Positions 1-8,066 of a stretch of 64,000 bases of DNA are shown one piece after another. The position numbers and the translations under genes were made by a program. Below the pieces are notes generated by a model. It saw only the letters and a list, made by a program, of their open reading frames with translations, had not been told where the DNA came from and made no database searches. Location of the stretch: the NCBI RefSeq assembly GCF_026891975.1, contig NZ_JAPTGB010000001.1, positions 62,001-126,000 on the forward strand, written 5' to 3'. Source of the stretch: Methanocorpusculum petauri (GTDB lineage Archaea > Halobacteriota > Methanomicrobia > Methanomicrobiales > Methanocorpusculaceae). The first letter of the stretch is position 1. Every line of letters begins with the position of its first letter.

Positions 1-1
1 A

Positions 2-721
2 CAGTGCGACCGCTGCTGCCGCATCTCCGGCAGCTACTACGAAGGAGTCATCCAGGTACGTGCAACCGGCAGAAAACCCACATCCTTCGAACTCCGCCGC
101 GCCGCAGAAATCGCCTACCAGATAGAAGACCAGCTCCAGACCGCAGGTGACCGGCTCTCGTTTGTCTCCGACATCGACGAACAAAAAGACGGCATCGACA
201 TCATCTTCAGTTCCCAGACCATCGGCAGCGCAATCTCCCACGATATCTGCGGAGCACTCGGCGGGTCTTTTACCACCCACCCCAAACTTGTCGGTGAAAA
301 AGCAGGCATCAAACTCTACCGCGTTACCTATTCCATCCGTCTCCCCCGCTTCTCCCGCGGCGACATCATCAGACACGGCCGCGGCTACTTCCGCATTCTC
401 CGCCAGACCAAAGACATGCTCTTCGTCCATGACCTCGCAACCGGTCAGTCCCGCAACTTCCGCGAAGAAGACAGCGATGTCTTCATCGCAAACATCCATA
501 CCGCAGAGCCTGCCGCAATCGTCTATCGCGACGCCGGCATCCTCGGCATCCTCGACCCCGCAACCCAGGAAGTCCGCGAAATTCCCGACTACGCATGGAT
601 AGAAGCAGACGCAGGCGACACCATCCTCATCGTCCGTGACCACGACACCCTCATCGCCGCAGGCAAAACCGATGAAAGTCCGCAGGATCCCGAAGAACCA
701 GTTGCAGGAATGCATATCTGA
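2..721 (+). CDS. nmd3: Nmd3-family protein, C-terminal part (gene starts before the window)
   Basis: The reading frame is open from base 2 and ends at TGA 719-721, so the N-terminus is missing. The first visible residues give a Cys-x-x-Cys-Cys pair followed by SGSYYEGVIQVR, which I recognise as the zinc-ribbon boundary of the archaeal/eukaryotic Nmd3 family, whose eukaryotic members export the 60S ribosomal subunit. Archaea have no nuclear export, so the role here is presumably in large-subunit maturation; this is inference. The remaining roughly 220 residues are soluble and acidic, without membrane segments. The downstream taw2-like gene starts 50 bases inside this one, so they are probably cotranscribed. 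Identification is by motif recognition only. Confidence 0.8.
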   Translation, partial: QCDRCCRISGSYYEGVIQVRATGRKPTSFELRRAAEIAYQIEDQLQTAGDRLSFVSDIDEQKDGIDIIFSSQTIGSAISHDICGALGGSFTTHPKLVGEKAGIKLYRVTYSIRLPRFSRGDIIRHGRGYFRILRQTKDMLFVHDLATGQSRNFREEDSDVFIANIHTAEPAAIVYRDAGILGILDPATQEVREIPDYAWIEADAGDTILIVRDHDTLIAAGKTDESPQDPEEPVAGMHI

Positions 722-1541
722 ATCCTGGGTTGACCCGGCCCGCAGACCCTATTGCCGCAACGGGTATGCCTACATCCCCGTCCGGACAGGCTTCCCGTAC
801 GACCTCGATCTCCCCGAACGACAACCCTACACCGGCCCCGGTTACCAGCGGCTCGGTGACACCCTCCTCCTCCACAGCACAGCCCCGACCGATGACCAGC
901 TCCAAAATCTCATCGACTGGGAACACCCGTCCTGCATCCTCTTGCTTAACCATCATGACGGCGTTATGCGTCTGCCTGACGTCACTGTTCTCTACGGAGT
1001 TCCCCACGACGTCACCTTCCGCGAAACCGGCATCACCTACACCCTCAACCCGACGAAAGTCATGTTTTCGCAGGGCAACCGACTTGAAAAACAACGGATC
1101 AGAAACCTGATCCGTCCTGGCGAACAGATCGCCGACATGTTCGCCGGCATCGGCTACTTCACCCTCTCTGCAGCACTTGCCGGCGCACATGTCCACGCCA
1201 TGGAAATCAACCCGGATTCCTGCGCATATCTGCGAAAAAACTCAGAAATAAACGGAGTTGCGGACAAAATCGCCATTGTGTGCGGCGACTGCCGCACGCA
1301 TCTTACCGGAACCTACAACCGCATCCTCATGGGCCACTTCGACTCTCCTGACTTCCTTACAGCCGCTCTCGCTCACGCAGAACCCGGCACCGTCCTCCAT
1401 GTCCACGGTATCGGCGACCGCACCAGAGACATTGAAGACACCTTACAAGGAGCAGGTTTTAGGTATTCTCTCAGCGAACATAAAGTAAAGAAATATGCAA
1501 GCCGCACCTGGCACTGCGTATGGGACATAGAACTCAGATGA
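672..1541 (+). CDS. taw2: Trm5/Taw2-type class I SAM enzyme, likely wyosine aminocarboxypropyltransferase
   Basis: A 289-residue protein whose N-terminus (VRRIPKNQLQE...SWVD) and SAM-binding motif ADMFAGIGYFTLSAA match the Trm5/Tyw2 family acting on position 37 of tRNA-Phe. The motif after the SAM fold reads NRILMGH rather than the N-[LM]-P type of true Trm5 methyltransferases. That favours Taw2, which transfers the aminocarboxypropyl group of SAM to 4-demethylwyosine. I start at ATG 672 rather than the upstream in-frame ATG at 636, because residues from 672 align with the family N-terminus. It overlaps nmd3 by 50 bases and coaBC by 4 (ATGA). A Trm5-like methyltransferase remains the alternative. 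Confidence 0.78.
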   Translation: MKVRRIPKNQLQECISESWVDPARRPYCRNGYAYIPVRTGFPYDLDLPERQPYTGPGYQRLGDTLLLHSTAPTDDQLQNLIDWEHPSCILLLNHHDGVMRLPDVTVLYGVPHDVTFRETGITYTLNPTKVMFSQGNRLEKQRIRNLIRPGEQIADMFAGIGYFTLSAALAGAHVHAMEINPDSCAYLRKNSEINGVADKIAIVCGDCRTHLTGTYNRILMGHFDSPDFLTAALAHAEPGTVLHVHGIGDRTRDIEDTLQGAGFRYSLSEHKVKKYASRTWHCVWDIELR

Positions 1542-2683
1542 ATCGGACACTCGAACACAAACGCATCATACTTGCTGTCACGGGCAGCATCGCCGCCGTT
1601 GAGACGATCAAACTCGCCCATGAGCTGCGGCGCCGCGGTGCCGCAGTCACCGGAATCCTCACTCCGGCAGCCTGCGGCATCATCCACCCCGATGCCCTCA
1701 CCTACGCCTGCGCAGAACCCGCCCTCACGAAAATAACCGGCATGGTCGAACATGTCCTCTACTGCGGCGAAGGCGGCAGAGCCGATCTCCTTCTCATCGC
1801 CCCCGCCACCGCCAACACCATCGGCAAAATCGCCTGCGGCATCGATGACACCATCGTCACTACTTTTGCCACCACCGCAATCGGTCGGGGAATGCCGGTT
1901 GTCCTTGTCCCTGCCATGCATGAATCCATGTACCGCCACCCGGCGGTCATCAAAAACCTCGAAACCCTCCGATCCATGAATATTACCGTAGTACCGCCGC
2001 GGATGGAGGAAGAGAAAGCAAAGATTGCCGGAATCGAAGAAATCTGCCTCTACGCCGAACGTGCCCTCTCCGCACAGCCCCTGTCAGGCCGTCGTGTCCT
2101 CATTACCAGCGGTTCCTGCCGTGAAGAACTTGACGACGTCAGAATACTTACCACGCGATCCAGCGGCACAATGGGACGGGCACTTGCTCTGGAAGCGTTC
2201 CGGCTCGGCGCAGACGTCACTGTCGTTTCCAACACCGCTGTGCACGGAGCAGTTCCGTGCGTCCGAAACATCAGCATCAGTTCCTCCGCTGATATGCACG
2301 ATACCGTCCTGCGGGAAGTGGAAGAACATGCGCCCGACATCTACCTCAGCGCCGCTGCAATCTCCGACTTCGCACCCGAACGAACGTCCGGAAAAATTCC
2401 AAGCGGCAGTCCCTGCACCATCTCCCTCCATCCTCTGCCGAAACTCATCACCCGCCTCTTCGGCAAAGGAATCAAAATCGTCGCATTCAAACTCGGCGAA
2501 AACGCCGAAACCGAGGCAGAAAAACTTCTTCAGGAAGATGACATCGTCCTTGTCGCCGCAAACCGTCCGGCTGTCATGGGCGCGGACGCGGGTGTTTACC
2601 TGCTCATGAAAAAATCCGGCAGTAGAACCATATCAGGAACAAAATCCGAAATCGCACGAGAACTATGGAACGAACTGCTGTAG
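1538..2683 (+). CDS. coaBC: CoaBC: phosphopantothenoylcysteine synthetase/decarboxylase
   Basis: This 381-residue bifunctional flavoprotein joins 4'-phosphopantothenate to cysteine and decarboxylates the product to 4'-phosphopantetheine. The N-terminal half is a flavin-binding decarboxylase domain with AVTGSIAAVE, the PASANT-like APATANTIGK near residue 86, and an archaeal-style PAMHESMY in place of the bacterial PxMNxxMW. The C-terminal half begins at SGRRVLITSG and carries the CoaB features TRSSGTMG and SGKIPSG. I do not see the bacterial Cys-containing lid motif; archaeal homologues differ there. The start at 1538 forms an ATGA overlap with the previous stop; an in-frame ATG at 1520 would add six residues. 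The two next genes supply its substrate. Confidence 0.92.
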   Translation: MNRTLEHKRIILAVTGSIAAVETIKLAHELRRRGAAVTGILTPAACGIIHPDALTYACAEPALTKITGMVEHVLYCGEGGRADLLLIAPATANTIGKIACGIDDTIVTTFATTAIGRGMPVVLVPAMHESMYRHPAVIKNLETLRSMNITVVPPRMEEEKAKIAGIEEICLYAERALSAQPLSGRRVLITSGSCREELDDVRILTTRSSGTMGRALALEAFRLGADVTVVSNTAVHGAVPCVRNISISSSADMHDTVLREVEEHAPDIYLSAAAISDFAPERTSGKIPSGSPCTISLHPLPKLITRLFGKGIKIVAFKLGENAETEAEKLLQEDDIVLVAANRPAVMGADAGVYLLMKKSGSRTISGTKSEIARELWNELL

Positions 2684-3516
2684 CATTTGCCCCGGGTCAC
2701 ATCTCCGGATACTTCCAGAGAATTGACGGTGACACTCCCCGCACCACCGGAAGCTGCGGCGCTGGTCTGGTCATCAACCGCGGCGTCACCGCCACCGTCC
2801 GGCCCGCGGATCGCATCTCGGTTGTTATCACCGACCACCTGCCCACCGGCGATCCCCTGATTCGCTACGGATCCGGTCTTATTGAGGAACTCCTCGGTTC
2901 TTTCGGCATCTCTGCCGCTGTCGAAACGGTTGCGGATCTCCCCATCGGTGCAGGATTCGGTATGAGTGCCGCTGCAATTCTCGCCACCCTCACTGCCGCA
3001 AACGCCGTTTTTGACCTCGGCCTCACCGAGTGCGGCATCGCCGAACGCGCCCATATGCTTGAGGTCTCTCATAACACCGGTCTCGGCGACGTTGCTGCGG
3101 CTGCGGGCGGCGGACTCGCCGTCCGTACCGCCCCCGGCATCACCGGCGTTGCAACGCGCATGTTCCCGGACGCTGACCTTTGTACCGTTACCTTCGGTTC
3201 CATATTCACTCCCGATATCATCAGTTCTCCCGAACAGATGAGGAAAGTCTCTGCTGCGTTCCCGGATCGTACCCCCGCAAACCTCACCGAGTTTATGCAG
3301 AACTCCCGGGAATTTGCCGAAGCAAGCGGTCTTATCCCGCGGGAAATCCGCCCCGTCCTCGCTGCCTGTGACGACGCAGGAATCCCCGCGAGTATGACCA
3401 TGCTCGGCTGCGGCGTCTTTGCCACAGGCAGAGACGCCCATGAAATCCTCGCCGGATTCGGGCGAGCCATACCCCTGAAGCTCTGCCCGCACGGCCCGAC
3501 CCTCATGGAGATGTAA
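2665..3516 (+). CDS. Pantoate kinase (GHMP family)
   Basis: A 283-residue GHMP kinase that in archaea phosphorylates pantoate to 4-phosphopantoate, replacing the order of reactions used by bacteria. The family N-terminus AFAPGHISGYF and the GHMP phosphate loop PIGAGFGMSAAA (around residue 93) are clear, followed by HNTGLGDVAAAAGGG, which also fits pantoate kinase. It overlaps coaBC by 19 bases and is followed one base later by phosphopantothenate synthetase, so substrate, product and neighbours agree. No membrane segment or signal peptide. Confidence 0.93.
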   Translation: MERTAVAFAPGHISGYFQRIDGDTPRTTGSCGAGLVINRGVTATVRPADRISVVITDHLPTGDPLIRYGSGLIEELLGSFGISAAVETVADLPIGAGFGMSAAAILATLTAANAVFDLGLTECGIAERAHMLEVSHNTGLGDVAAAAGGGLAVRTAPGITGVATRMFPDADLCTVTFGSIFTPDIISSPEQMRKVSAAFPDRTPANLTEFMQNSREFAEASGLIPREIRPVLAACDDAGIPASMTMLGCGVFATGRDAHEILAGFGRAIPLKLCPHGPTLMEM

Positions 3517-3517
3517 C

Positions 3518-4258
3518 ATGTCAGATATTCCCAAAAGTCATCCAAGATACAAATCGCTTGTCACCCGGAAACAGCTTGCAGACTACGCCCTTGCAGGCGT
3601 TGTCTCCATGGAAGGTCTCACCTCCCACGGTCGCGGCGAAGCCTTCGACTACCTGATCGGAGAGAAAACTCCCGCAGCAGCACTTGAAGCAGAAAAACTT
3701 GCAGCCCGTGTTCTCCTTGCCGCAAACCATCCGGTGCTTTCCATCAACGGTAACACCGCAGCCCTTGCCGCAGCGGAGATCGCCGATCTCCAGAACGCCG
3801 CAGACTGCGAAGTCGAAGTCAACCTTTTCCACCGCACTGAAGAACGTATCGAAAAAGTAACCGCCGTCCTCGCAGAAGCAGGCGTCACCGTCTCGACCGG
3901 CCCGGTCGAACGATGCGTCCCGCTCCCGCACGACCGCGGTCTCTGCCGCCCGGACGGCATCGGCTCGGCTGATGTCGTCCTCGTTCCTCTGGAGGACGGC
4001 GACCGCTGCGAAGCGCTGGTCGGTATGGGAAAGATCGTCATCACCGTTGATCTCAATCCCCTTGACCGCACCTCCAAGACCGCCACTATCCCGATCATCG
4101 ACGAAGTCACCCGTGCTCTCCCGAATATCGCCGCAGAGTGCAGAAGACTCAGAGCTGCGGGAGAAAAACCGGAGATGCCTGCATCCTTTGATGGAAAGTA
4201 CTTCCTTAAAGGAGCAGTTGACGCCATTTCGGAGACTCTGACCCATGCTCTGGATTGA
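3518..4258 (+). CDS. 4-phosphopantoate--beta-alanine ligase (phosphopantothenate synthetase)
   Basis: A 246-residue enzyme of the archaeal-only family that joins 4-phosphopantoate and beta-alanine using ATP. The N-terminal IPKSHPRYKSLVTR and GLTSHGRGEAFDYLIGE are family signatures, and residues around GMGKIVITVDLNPLDRTSKTA also fit. It lies one base after pantoate kinase and completes, with CoaBC, the archaeal pantoate-to-phosphopantetheine route in three consecutive genes. Its last 14 bases overlap the RFC paralogue, implying one transcript. Confidence 0.93.
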   Translation: MSDIPKSHPRYKSLVTRKQLADYALAGVVSMEGLTSHGRGEAFDYLIGEKTPAAALEAEKLAARVLLAANHPVLSINGNTAALAAAEIADLQNAADCEVEVNLFHRTEERIEKVTAVLAEAGVTVSTGPVERCVPLPHDRGLCRPDGIGSADVVLVPLEDGDRCEALVGMGKIVITVDLNPLDRTSKTATIPIIDEVTRALPNIAAECRRLRAAGEKPEMPASFDGKYFLKGAVDAISETLTHALD

Positions 4259-5237
4259 AAAATACCGTCCGAAAACCTTTGACGAAGTCCTCGGGCAGGA
4301 ACCGTCCGTCCGCCAGCTGAGGTCCTACGCAAAAAGCGCTAACCTCCCGCACCTCATGGTCATCGGCAGATCCGGCTGCGGAAAATCCGCAAGCCTTGAA
4401 GCATTCTCACGGGAATTTTACCCCGAATCCGCTGCAGAGAACACCACGGTTCTTCCGGTTTCGGTCATGTTTTCCCAGGGACACGCCTACTTTGCCGAAA
4501 ACGATCGCTTTGCCGCTCTGTATCAGAAGGACAAATCGGTTCTTGCGAACTTTAAGTACATCGTAAAATGGCATGCCTCGCTCAAACCCCTGTCCTCCGA
4601 GTTCCGGCTGATCATCTTTGACGGTGCGGGCGATCTTCCGAAGGATGCCCAGGCGGCTCTGCGCCGGATCATGGAACAGTACAGCCGCACCTGCCGGTTC
4701 ATCTTTGTGGCAAATTCCATGAGTTCCATCATCGATCCGATCCGATCCCGCTGTGTTCCGCTCTATTTCCTCCCCATCGACCGCGACCTGATGCGCAAAC
4801 AACTGCTGGAGATTCTGGCCCTCGAAGGTGTGCCGGGTGCAGTCTCCGAGGAAAATCTGGAGATGCTGATCCTCGGCGCGGACGGCGACCTCCGCCGCGC
4901 CCTGGTCTGGCTGGAACTGATGGCACTGCACGGTGTCACCGATCTTGCCGGGCTGTCCGAGACGGAGACCGGCGCTCTGGCCTGTGCTGCGGTTGCCGCA
5001 TGTCGGCGCGGGGATGAGGAGGGAGCACGAAAGATAGCAGAAAACCTGATGATCGAGTACGGACTTTCCGGCCCCGCTGTCCTTGGTCTTCTCCGCGAGG
5101 AGCTTCGTTCTGATCTGACGCCTGATGCAGCGCTGCTGTTTTCGGATGCCGATCTCGCGATTCGTGCCGGTTCCAGTGAATATTTACAGATGAACGCGTT
5201 TGTTTCCCGGCTTTGCGAAGAGTTGACGCGTTCCTGA
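4245..5237 (+). CDS. Replication factor C small-subunit paralogue with altered Walker B
   Basis: A 330-residue clamp-loader-type AAA+ protein starting LWIEKYRPKTFDEVLGQE, as in archaeal RFC small subunits. Walker A is GRSGCGKS near residue 44, unlike the usual GPPGTGKT. The arginine-finger region IRSRC near residue 168 is kept. Walker B reads LIIFDGAGDL where active subunits have hhhhDE, so the catalytic glutamate appears replaced by glycine. This may be a second RFC small subunit that binds but does not efficiently hydrolyse ATP; some methanogens have more than one small subunit. It overlaps the preceding CoA gene by 14 bases, and no PCNA or RFC large-subunit gene is nearby. Confidence 0.85.
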   Translation: MLWIEKYRPKTFDEVLGQEPSVRQLRSYAKSANLPHLMVIGRSGCGKSASLEAFSREFYPESAAENTTVLPVSVMFSQGHAYFAENDRFAALYQKDKSVLANFKYIVKWHASLKPLSSEFRLIIFDGAGDLPKDAQAALRRIMEQYSRTCRFIFVANSMSSIIDPIRSRCVPLYFLPIDRDLMRKQLLEILALEGVPGAVSEENLEMLILGADGDLRRALVWLELMALHGVTDLAGLSETETGALACAAVAACRRGDEEGARKIAENLMIEYGLSGPAVLGLLREELRSDLTPDAALLFSDADLAIRAGSSEYLQMNAFVSRLCEELTRS

Positions 5238-5245
5238 TTTTTTTG

Positions 5246-5995
5246 TTACTCCCGCACCACCACGTCGCAGTGGGCATTGAACGGACTCTTGCGAATCGAC
5301 AGCGACAACAGATACGGATAGTTTTCCGCCAGGTACTGCATATGATCCAGCCAGACCAGAGTAATCTGGCGGTACACGCGGTTCACATCTCCTCCCAGAT
5401 GGGCAATATCGGTTGCGGGGAGTGTCGCAATATCCTTGCGGCTGGCCAGTTCTTCACCGAGATGAAAGAGGTCCTGCAAAAGTTTTGAGATGGAGTTCTG
5501 ATCCATCAGTACCGGATTTTCGATAAGCCTGAGCAGGAACTCATGGTGCCTCTCAAGCAGTTCATGCATTTTGGCGAGATCCTCTGCGGATGGGGATGCA
5601 ATAAATCTGCAAGCCGAAAGCTGTTCCTGTGCTTTGGCGAACTCCGCTTTCGTCCAGGTTTTGTGCACCGTGAGAATGGTTCGGATCTCCGCTGCATCCG
5701 GGTCGGACGCGACGATGAGCCGCATCAGACGCGCGCCCATCTCGGAAAAGAAAAGGCCGACGACCATCTTCATCTTTTCCTGCTGTTCCCGTTTTGCCCG
5801 CATGGCAAGCAGCCGGTTGATGATGAGGGTGACAATCAGAATGTTTATCGGCAGAAAACCGAGACTGTTGAAGATATAGGAAAGCGTGTTACTTTCCCCG
5901 TTGTCGCCGAACACGAGAAATTTAATCGCGTAAATGACAACCGAGGCACAGATCAGGGCGATGATGAGCCGCTGTTCCCATGTCAGGCGTTTCAC
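5246..5995 (-). CDS. Conserved two-helix membrane protein, unknown function
   Basis: A 249-residue protein with two N-terminal hydrophobic segments (about residues 9-29 and 45-64) and a long, charged, probably helical cytoplasmic remainder rich in Leu, Glu, His and Arg. I recognise no catalytic motif and no named family. It is convergent with the RFC gene (8-base gap) and lies two bases downstream of the TIM-barrel gene on the same strand, so these two are probably one transcription unit. Confidence 0.7.
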   Translation of the reverse strand: MKRLTWEQRLIIALICASVVIYAIKFLVFGDNGESNTLSYIFNSLGFLPINILIVTLIINRLLAMRAKREQQEKMKMVVGLFFSEMGARLMRLIVASDPDAAEIRTILTVHKTWTKAEFAKAQEQLSACRFIASPSAEDLAKMHELLERHHEFLLRLIENPVLMDQNSISKLLQDLFHLGEELASRKDIATLPATDIAHLGGDVNRVYRQITLVWLDHMQYLAENYPYLLSLSIRKSPFNAHCDVVVRE

Positions 5996-5997
5996 GT

Positions 5998-6720
5998 TTA
6001 TGCTCCGTACCGTTTCGTGAGGATATCGAGCGTTTCTATTGCGCCATCAAAGGACTCGACCTCGATTACGGGCGTTTTGATATTGTTTTCGCGGACACGC
6101 CTCATCACTTTGTCGAAGTCAATGTTCCCTTTCCCGATCGCCTCGTGGCTGTCGTGTTTGCCGTTGTTGTCGTGCAGGTGAACATGGGCGAAGGGTGCGG
6201 GCAGGAATGCGTCGAGATTGCCGCACTCGTTTGCGTGCCCGACATCAAGGCAGAAGAGTGCACCGTCCAACAGCGGGAGGTCGTTCGGTTCTTTGAGGAA
6301 GAAGTATCCCCAGTTGCCCATGTTTTCGATGTAGTAGGTAACGCCGTACTGTATGGATTCCGCACGAATCTGGGCAAGAGAGGCACGAAGGTGCTGTTCG
6401 GCAAGATCATATTCGTACTCCCAGGCAAAGTATCCCGGGTGCACGACGACGGGGGCGTTAACTTCGGCGGCGAGGGCGAAGGTGTCGGCGATAACCTCCA
6501 CGGAAGCGCGGCGGATGGGTTCTAAGACTGATGCGATGTTGACGCCGCGGGAAGGAGCATGGATGCTGTACGTGAAACTGTAGGATTCGAGGAGTTTGGT
6601 ATCGGTTAACAGATGCGGCCCGTCGCTCATGATCTCGACGTGTTCTGTATGGGGAGCGAGCTTGTCGAGGGCTGAGGCGAGCGGTTCGGCGTGGAGACAG
6701 TGGGTGGATATTGCGTACAT
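5998..6720 (-). CDS. Xylose isomerase-like TIM-barrel protein (sugar epimerase / AP endonuclease 2 superfamily)
   Basis: A 240-residue soluble protein. The strand-end motifs VVHPGYF, YYIENMGN, LDVGHANECG, HVHLHDNNGKHDSH and IEVESF are the metal-binding pattern of the AP_endonuc_2 / xylose-isomerase-like superfamily, with conserved Glu, Asp, His and a terminal Glu. Members are sugar or hydroxyacid isomerases, epimerases, or endonuclease IV. At 240 residues it is shorter than typical endonuclease IV and lacks features I would need to call that, so the substrate is open. Confidence 0.85.
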   Translation of the reverse strand: MYAISTHCLHAEPLASALDKLAPHTEHVEIMSDGPHLLTDTKLLESYSFTYSIHAPSRGVNIASVLEPIRRASVEVIADTFALAAEVNAPVVVHPGYFAWEYEYDLAEQHLRASLAQIRAESIQYGVTYYIENMGNWGYFFLKEPNDLPLLDGALFCLDVGHANECGNLDAFLPAPFAHVHLHDNNGKHDSHEAIGKGNIDFDKVMRRVRENNIKTPVIEVESFDGAIETLDILTKRYGA

Positions 6721-6943
6721 ACTCTAATAGTTTGTGTTGTTTTGGGCAGAAATAAGGATTGCGGGATTTTGGACGTTTCCGGTTTTGTTCTCAGTGCCTG
6801 ACATGCGTCTTCAGCATGAATTTTTTCTGAACAAAAAATAATTCCTGTTTCGAACGTCAGGGTCTATCCAGACTTTTCGAGCAACGCCCGGAAAACACAA
6901 TCCTTAAATGAATGGAAACAAACATTACTTACGCAAAACATGC

Positions 6944-7123
6944 GGGGTCGTGGCCTAGTCCGGAATGGCGACGGGCTCCAGCGGTCTTAGCGTATGATGA
7001 ACTATCGGGTCTACTGATTGATAGATGATGACCCGTTGGAGCGCTGATGCAGGTATCTGTTCTCCACCATGTTCGCTTGTCGGAGAGACCCGTCGATCGT
7101 GAGTTCAAATCTCACCGACCCCA
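6944..7123 (+). tRNA. tRNA-Trp (CCA) with a 106-nt intron
   Basis: The acceptor strands GGGGTCG (6944-6950) and CGACCCC (7116-7122) pair fully, with discriminator A7123. The T arm is GTGAG/CTCAC around TTCAAAT. The D arm begins GCC at 6953. The anticodon stem ACGGG (6971-6975) pairs with CCCGT (7089-7093), and the loop reads CTCCAG with anticodon CCA at 6978-6980. The intron 6982-7087 lies between positions 37 and 38. A bulge-helix-bulge is visible: CTCC (6976-6979) pairs with GGAG (7082-7085), with 3-nt bulges AGC and AGA on either strand. No CCA tail is encoded. Confidence 0.96.
6994..7047 (+). ncRNA. Intronic box C/D guide RNA in pre-tRNA-Trp
   Basis: Inside the tRNA intron are box C ATGATGA (6994-7000), box D' CTGA (7014-7017), box C' ATGATGA (7025-7031) and box D CTGA (7044-7047). 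The guide before D contains TGGAGC, complementary to GCTCCA at 6975-6980; the fifth base upstream of D pairs with C6978, tRNA position 34. The guide before D' contains CGGGTCT, complementary to AGACCCG across the 3' splice site; its fifth base pairs with C7089, position 39. This matches the known halophile arrangement, in which the tRNA-Trp intron guides 2'-O-methylation of positions 34 and 39. Confidence 0.92.
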
Positions 7124-7211
7124 CGTTTTGAAAGATTCGTTTTTGTTTGTAGTGTTTTTTTCCGGATGGGTATCATCCGTCTTTGTGGTTTCCAAAAAAG
7201 TATGGGGTGGT

Positions 7212-8015
7212 TTATGCGGTCTTTTCAAAGACCATTACGGTATATCCGCCGTCAATATCCTCTACCCGGCTCATTTCCGTAAACCCGAGCCATCCCAGAC
7301 GTTCCGCAAAACTGTCGGGTGTATTCTTTCCGGAGGTGTATACGGCTGAGATGATAGTGGAGACGTTATTTTTCAAAAATTCCGCCTCGTTTAACACCAC
7401 ATCAAACTCGCTGCCGATGATGTTCATCACAAGCGTAATATTTCCGGCAAAGTTTGCATTGGAGGCGATCTGCCGGACGGTTGTTGCGGGGACGGTTGTG
7501 GTCTCCACAAATGCCGAGCTTTGGGTGATGCGGTTATCCATAATGTCGGAACTGGTTGATATGGTGACGTTCTGTGTTCCATATGCCACCGCTTTTGGCA
7601 CAATGGTGTACCCTGCAAGGTTGTAGGATTTTGTTTTTTCCAGTGACGGCAGGAGATACGGATTCGGCTCTACCGAGACCTGCTGGGCGGGGATGGCAAG
7701 CCGGTCATTGATGTAGGTGGAAAGCATTCCCACTCCCGCACCCAGTTCAATTACCGGATTGGCGGGAGTCAGCCAGCCGTTCACGGCGTTTACCAGTTCA
7801 CGGTCAAAACTGTTCGGATCGAGGAGCAGAATCCAGATGAAGTTTGCGTCCACGTAGTCCGGGTCCAGAAATATCAGATTTTCCCGGACCATGGCTTGGT
7901 TCGGCGTCGGGTTGGCGACGCCGATACATCCGGCGGAAAGTGTTGCTGCAATGCAGATAAGGGCAAGCACTGCGGTGAGCCGGAGAGTTTTACCCGAAAA
8001 CCCCATGATATTCAT
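7212..8015 (-). CDS. Lipoprotein with a class I methyltransferase-like (FkbM-type) domain
   Basis: A 267-residue protein. Residues 1-28 form a signal peptide with hydrophobic core LTAVLALICIAATL and lipobox LSAGC, so the mature protein is probably lipid-anchored outside the membrane. From about residue 85 the sequence VIELGAGVGMLSTYI matches SAM-binding motif I of class I methyltransferases, followed by VSVEPNPYLLPSLEKT (acidic residue after strand 2) and a layout like FkbM methyltransferases. SAM is normally cytoplasmic, so either the fold has been reused or the protein acts on something else. It is convergent with the tRNA gene. Confidence 0.75.
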   Translation of the reverse strand: MNIMGFSGKTLRLTAVLALICIAATLSAGCIGVANPTPNQAMVRENLIFLDPDYVDANFIWILLLDPNSFDRELVNAVNGWLTPANPVIELGAGVGMLSTYINDRLAIPAQQVSVEPNPYLLPSLEKTKSYNLAGYTIVPKAVAYGTQNVTISTSSDIMDNRITQSSAFVETTTVPATTVRQIASNANFAGNITLVMNIIGSEFDVVLNEAEFLKNNVSTIISAVYTSGKNTPDSFAERLGWLGFTEMSRVEDIDGGYTVMVFEKTA

Positions 8016-8066
8016 GTTTATGTTTCTTGATGTTGAGGTATTTGTAATTGTTGTTGCGGAAAAAAA

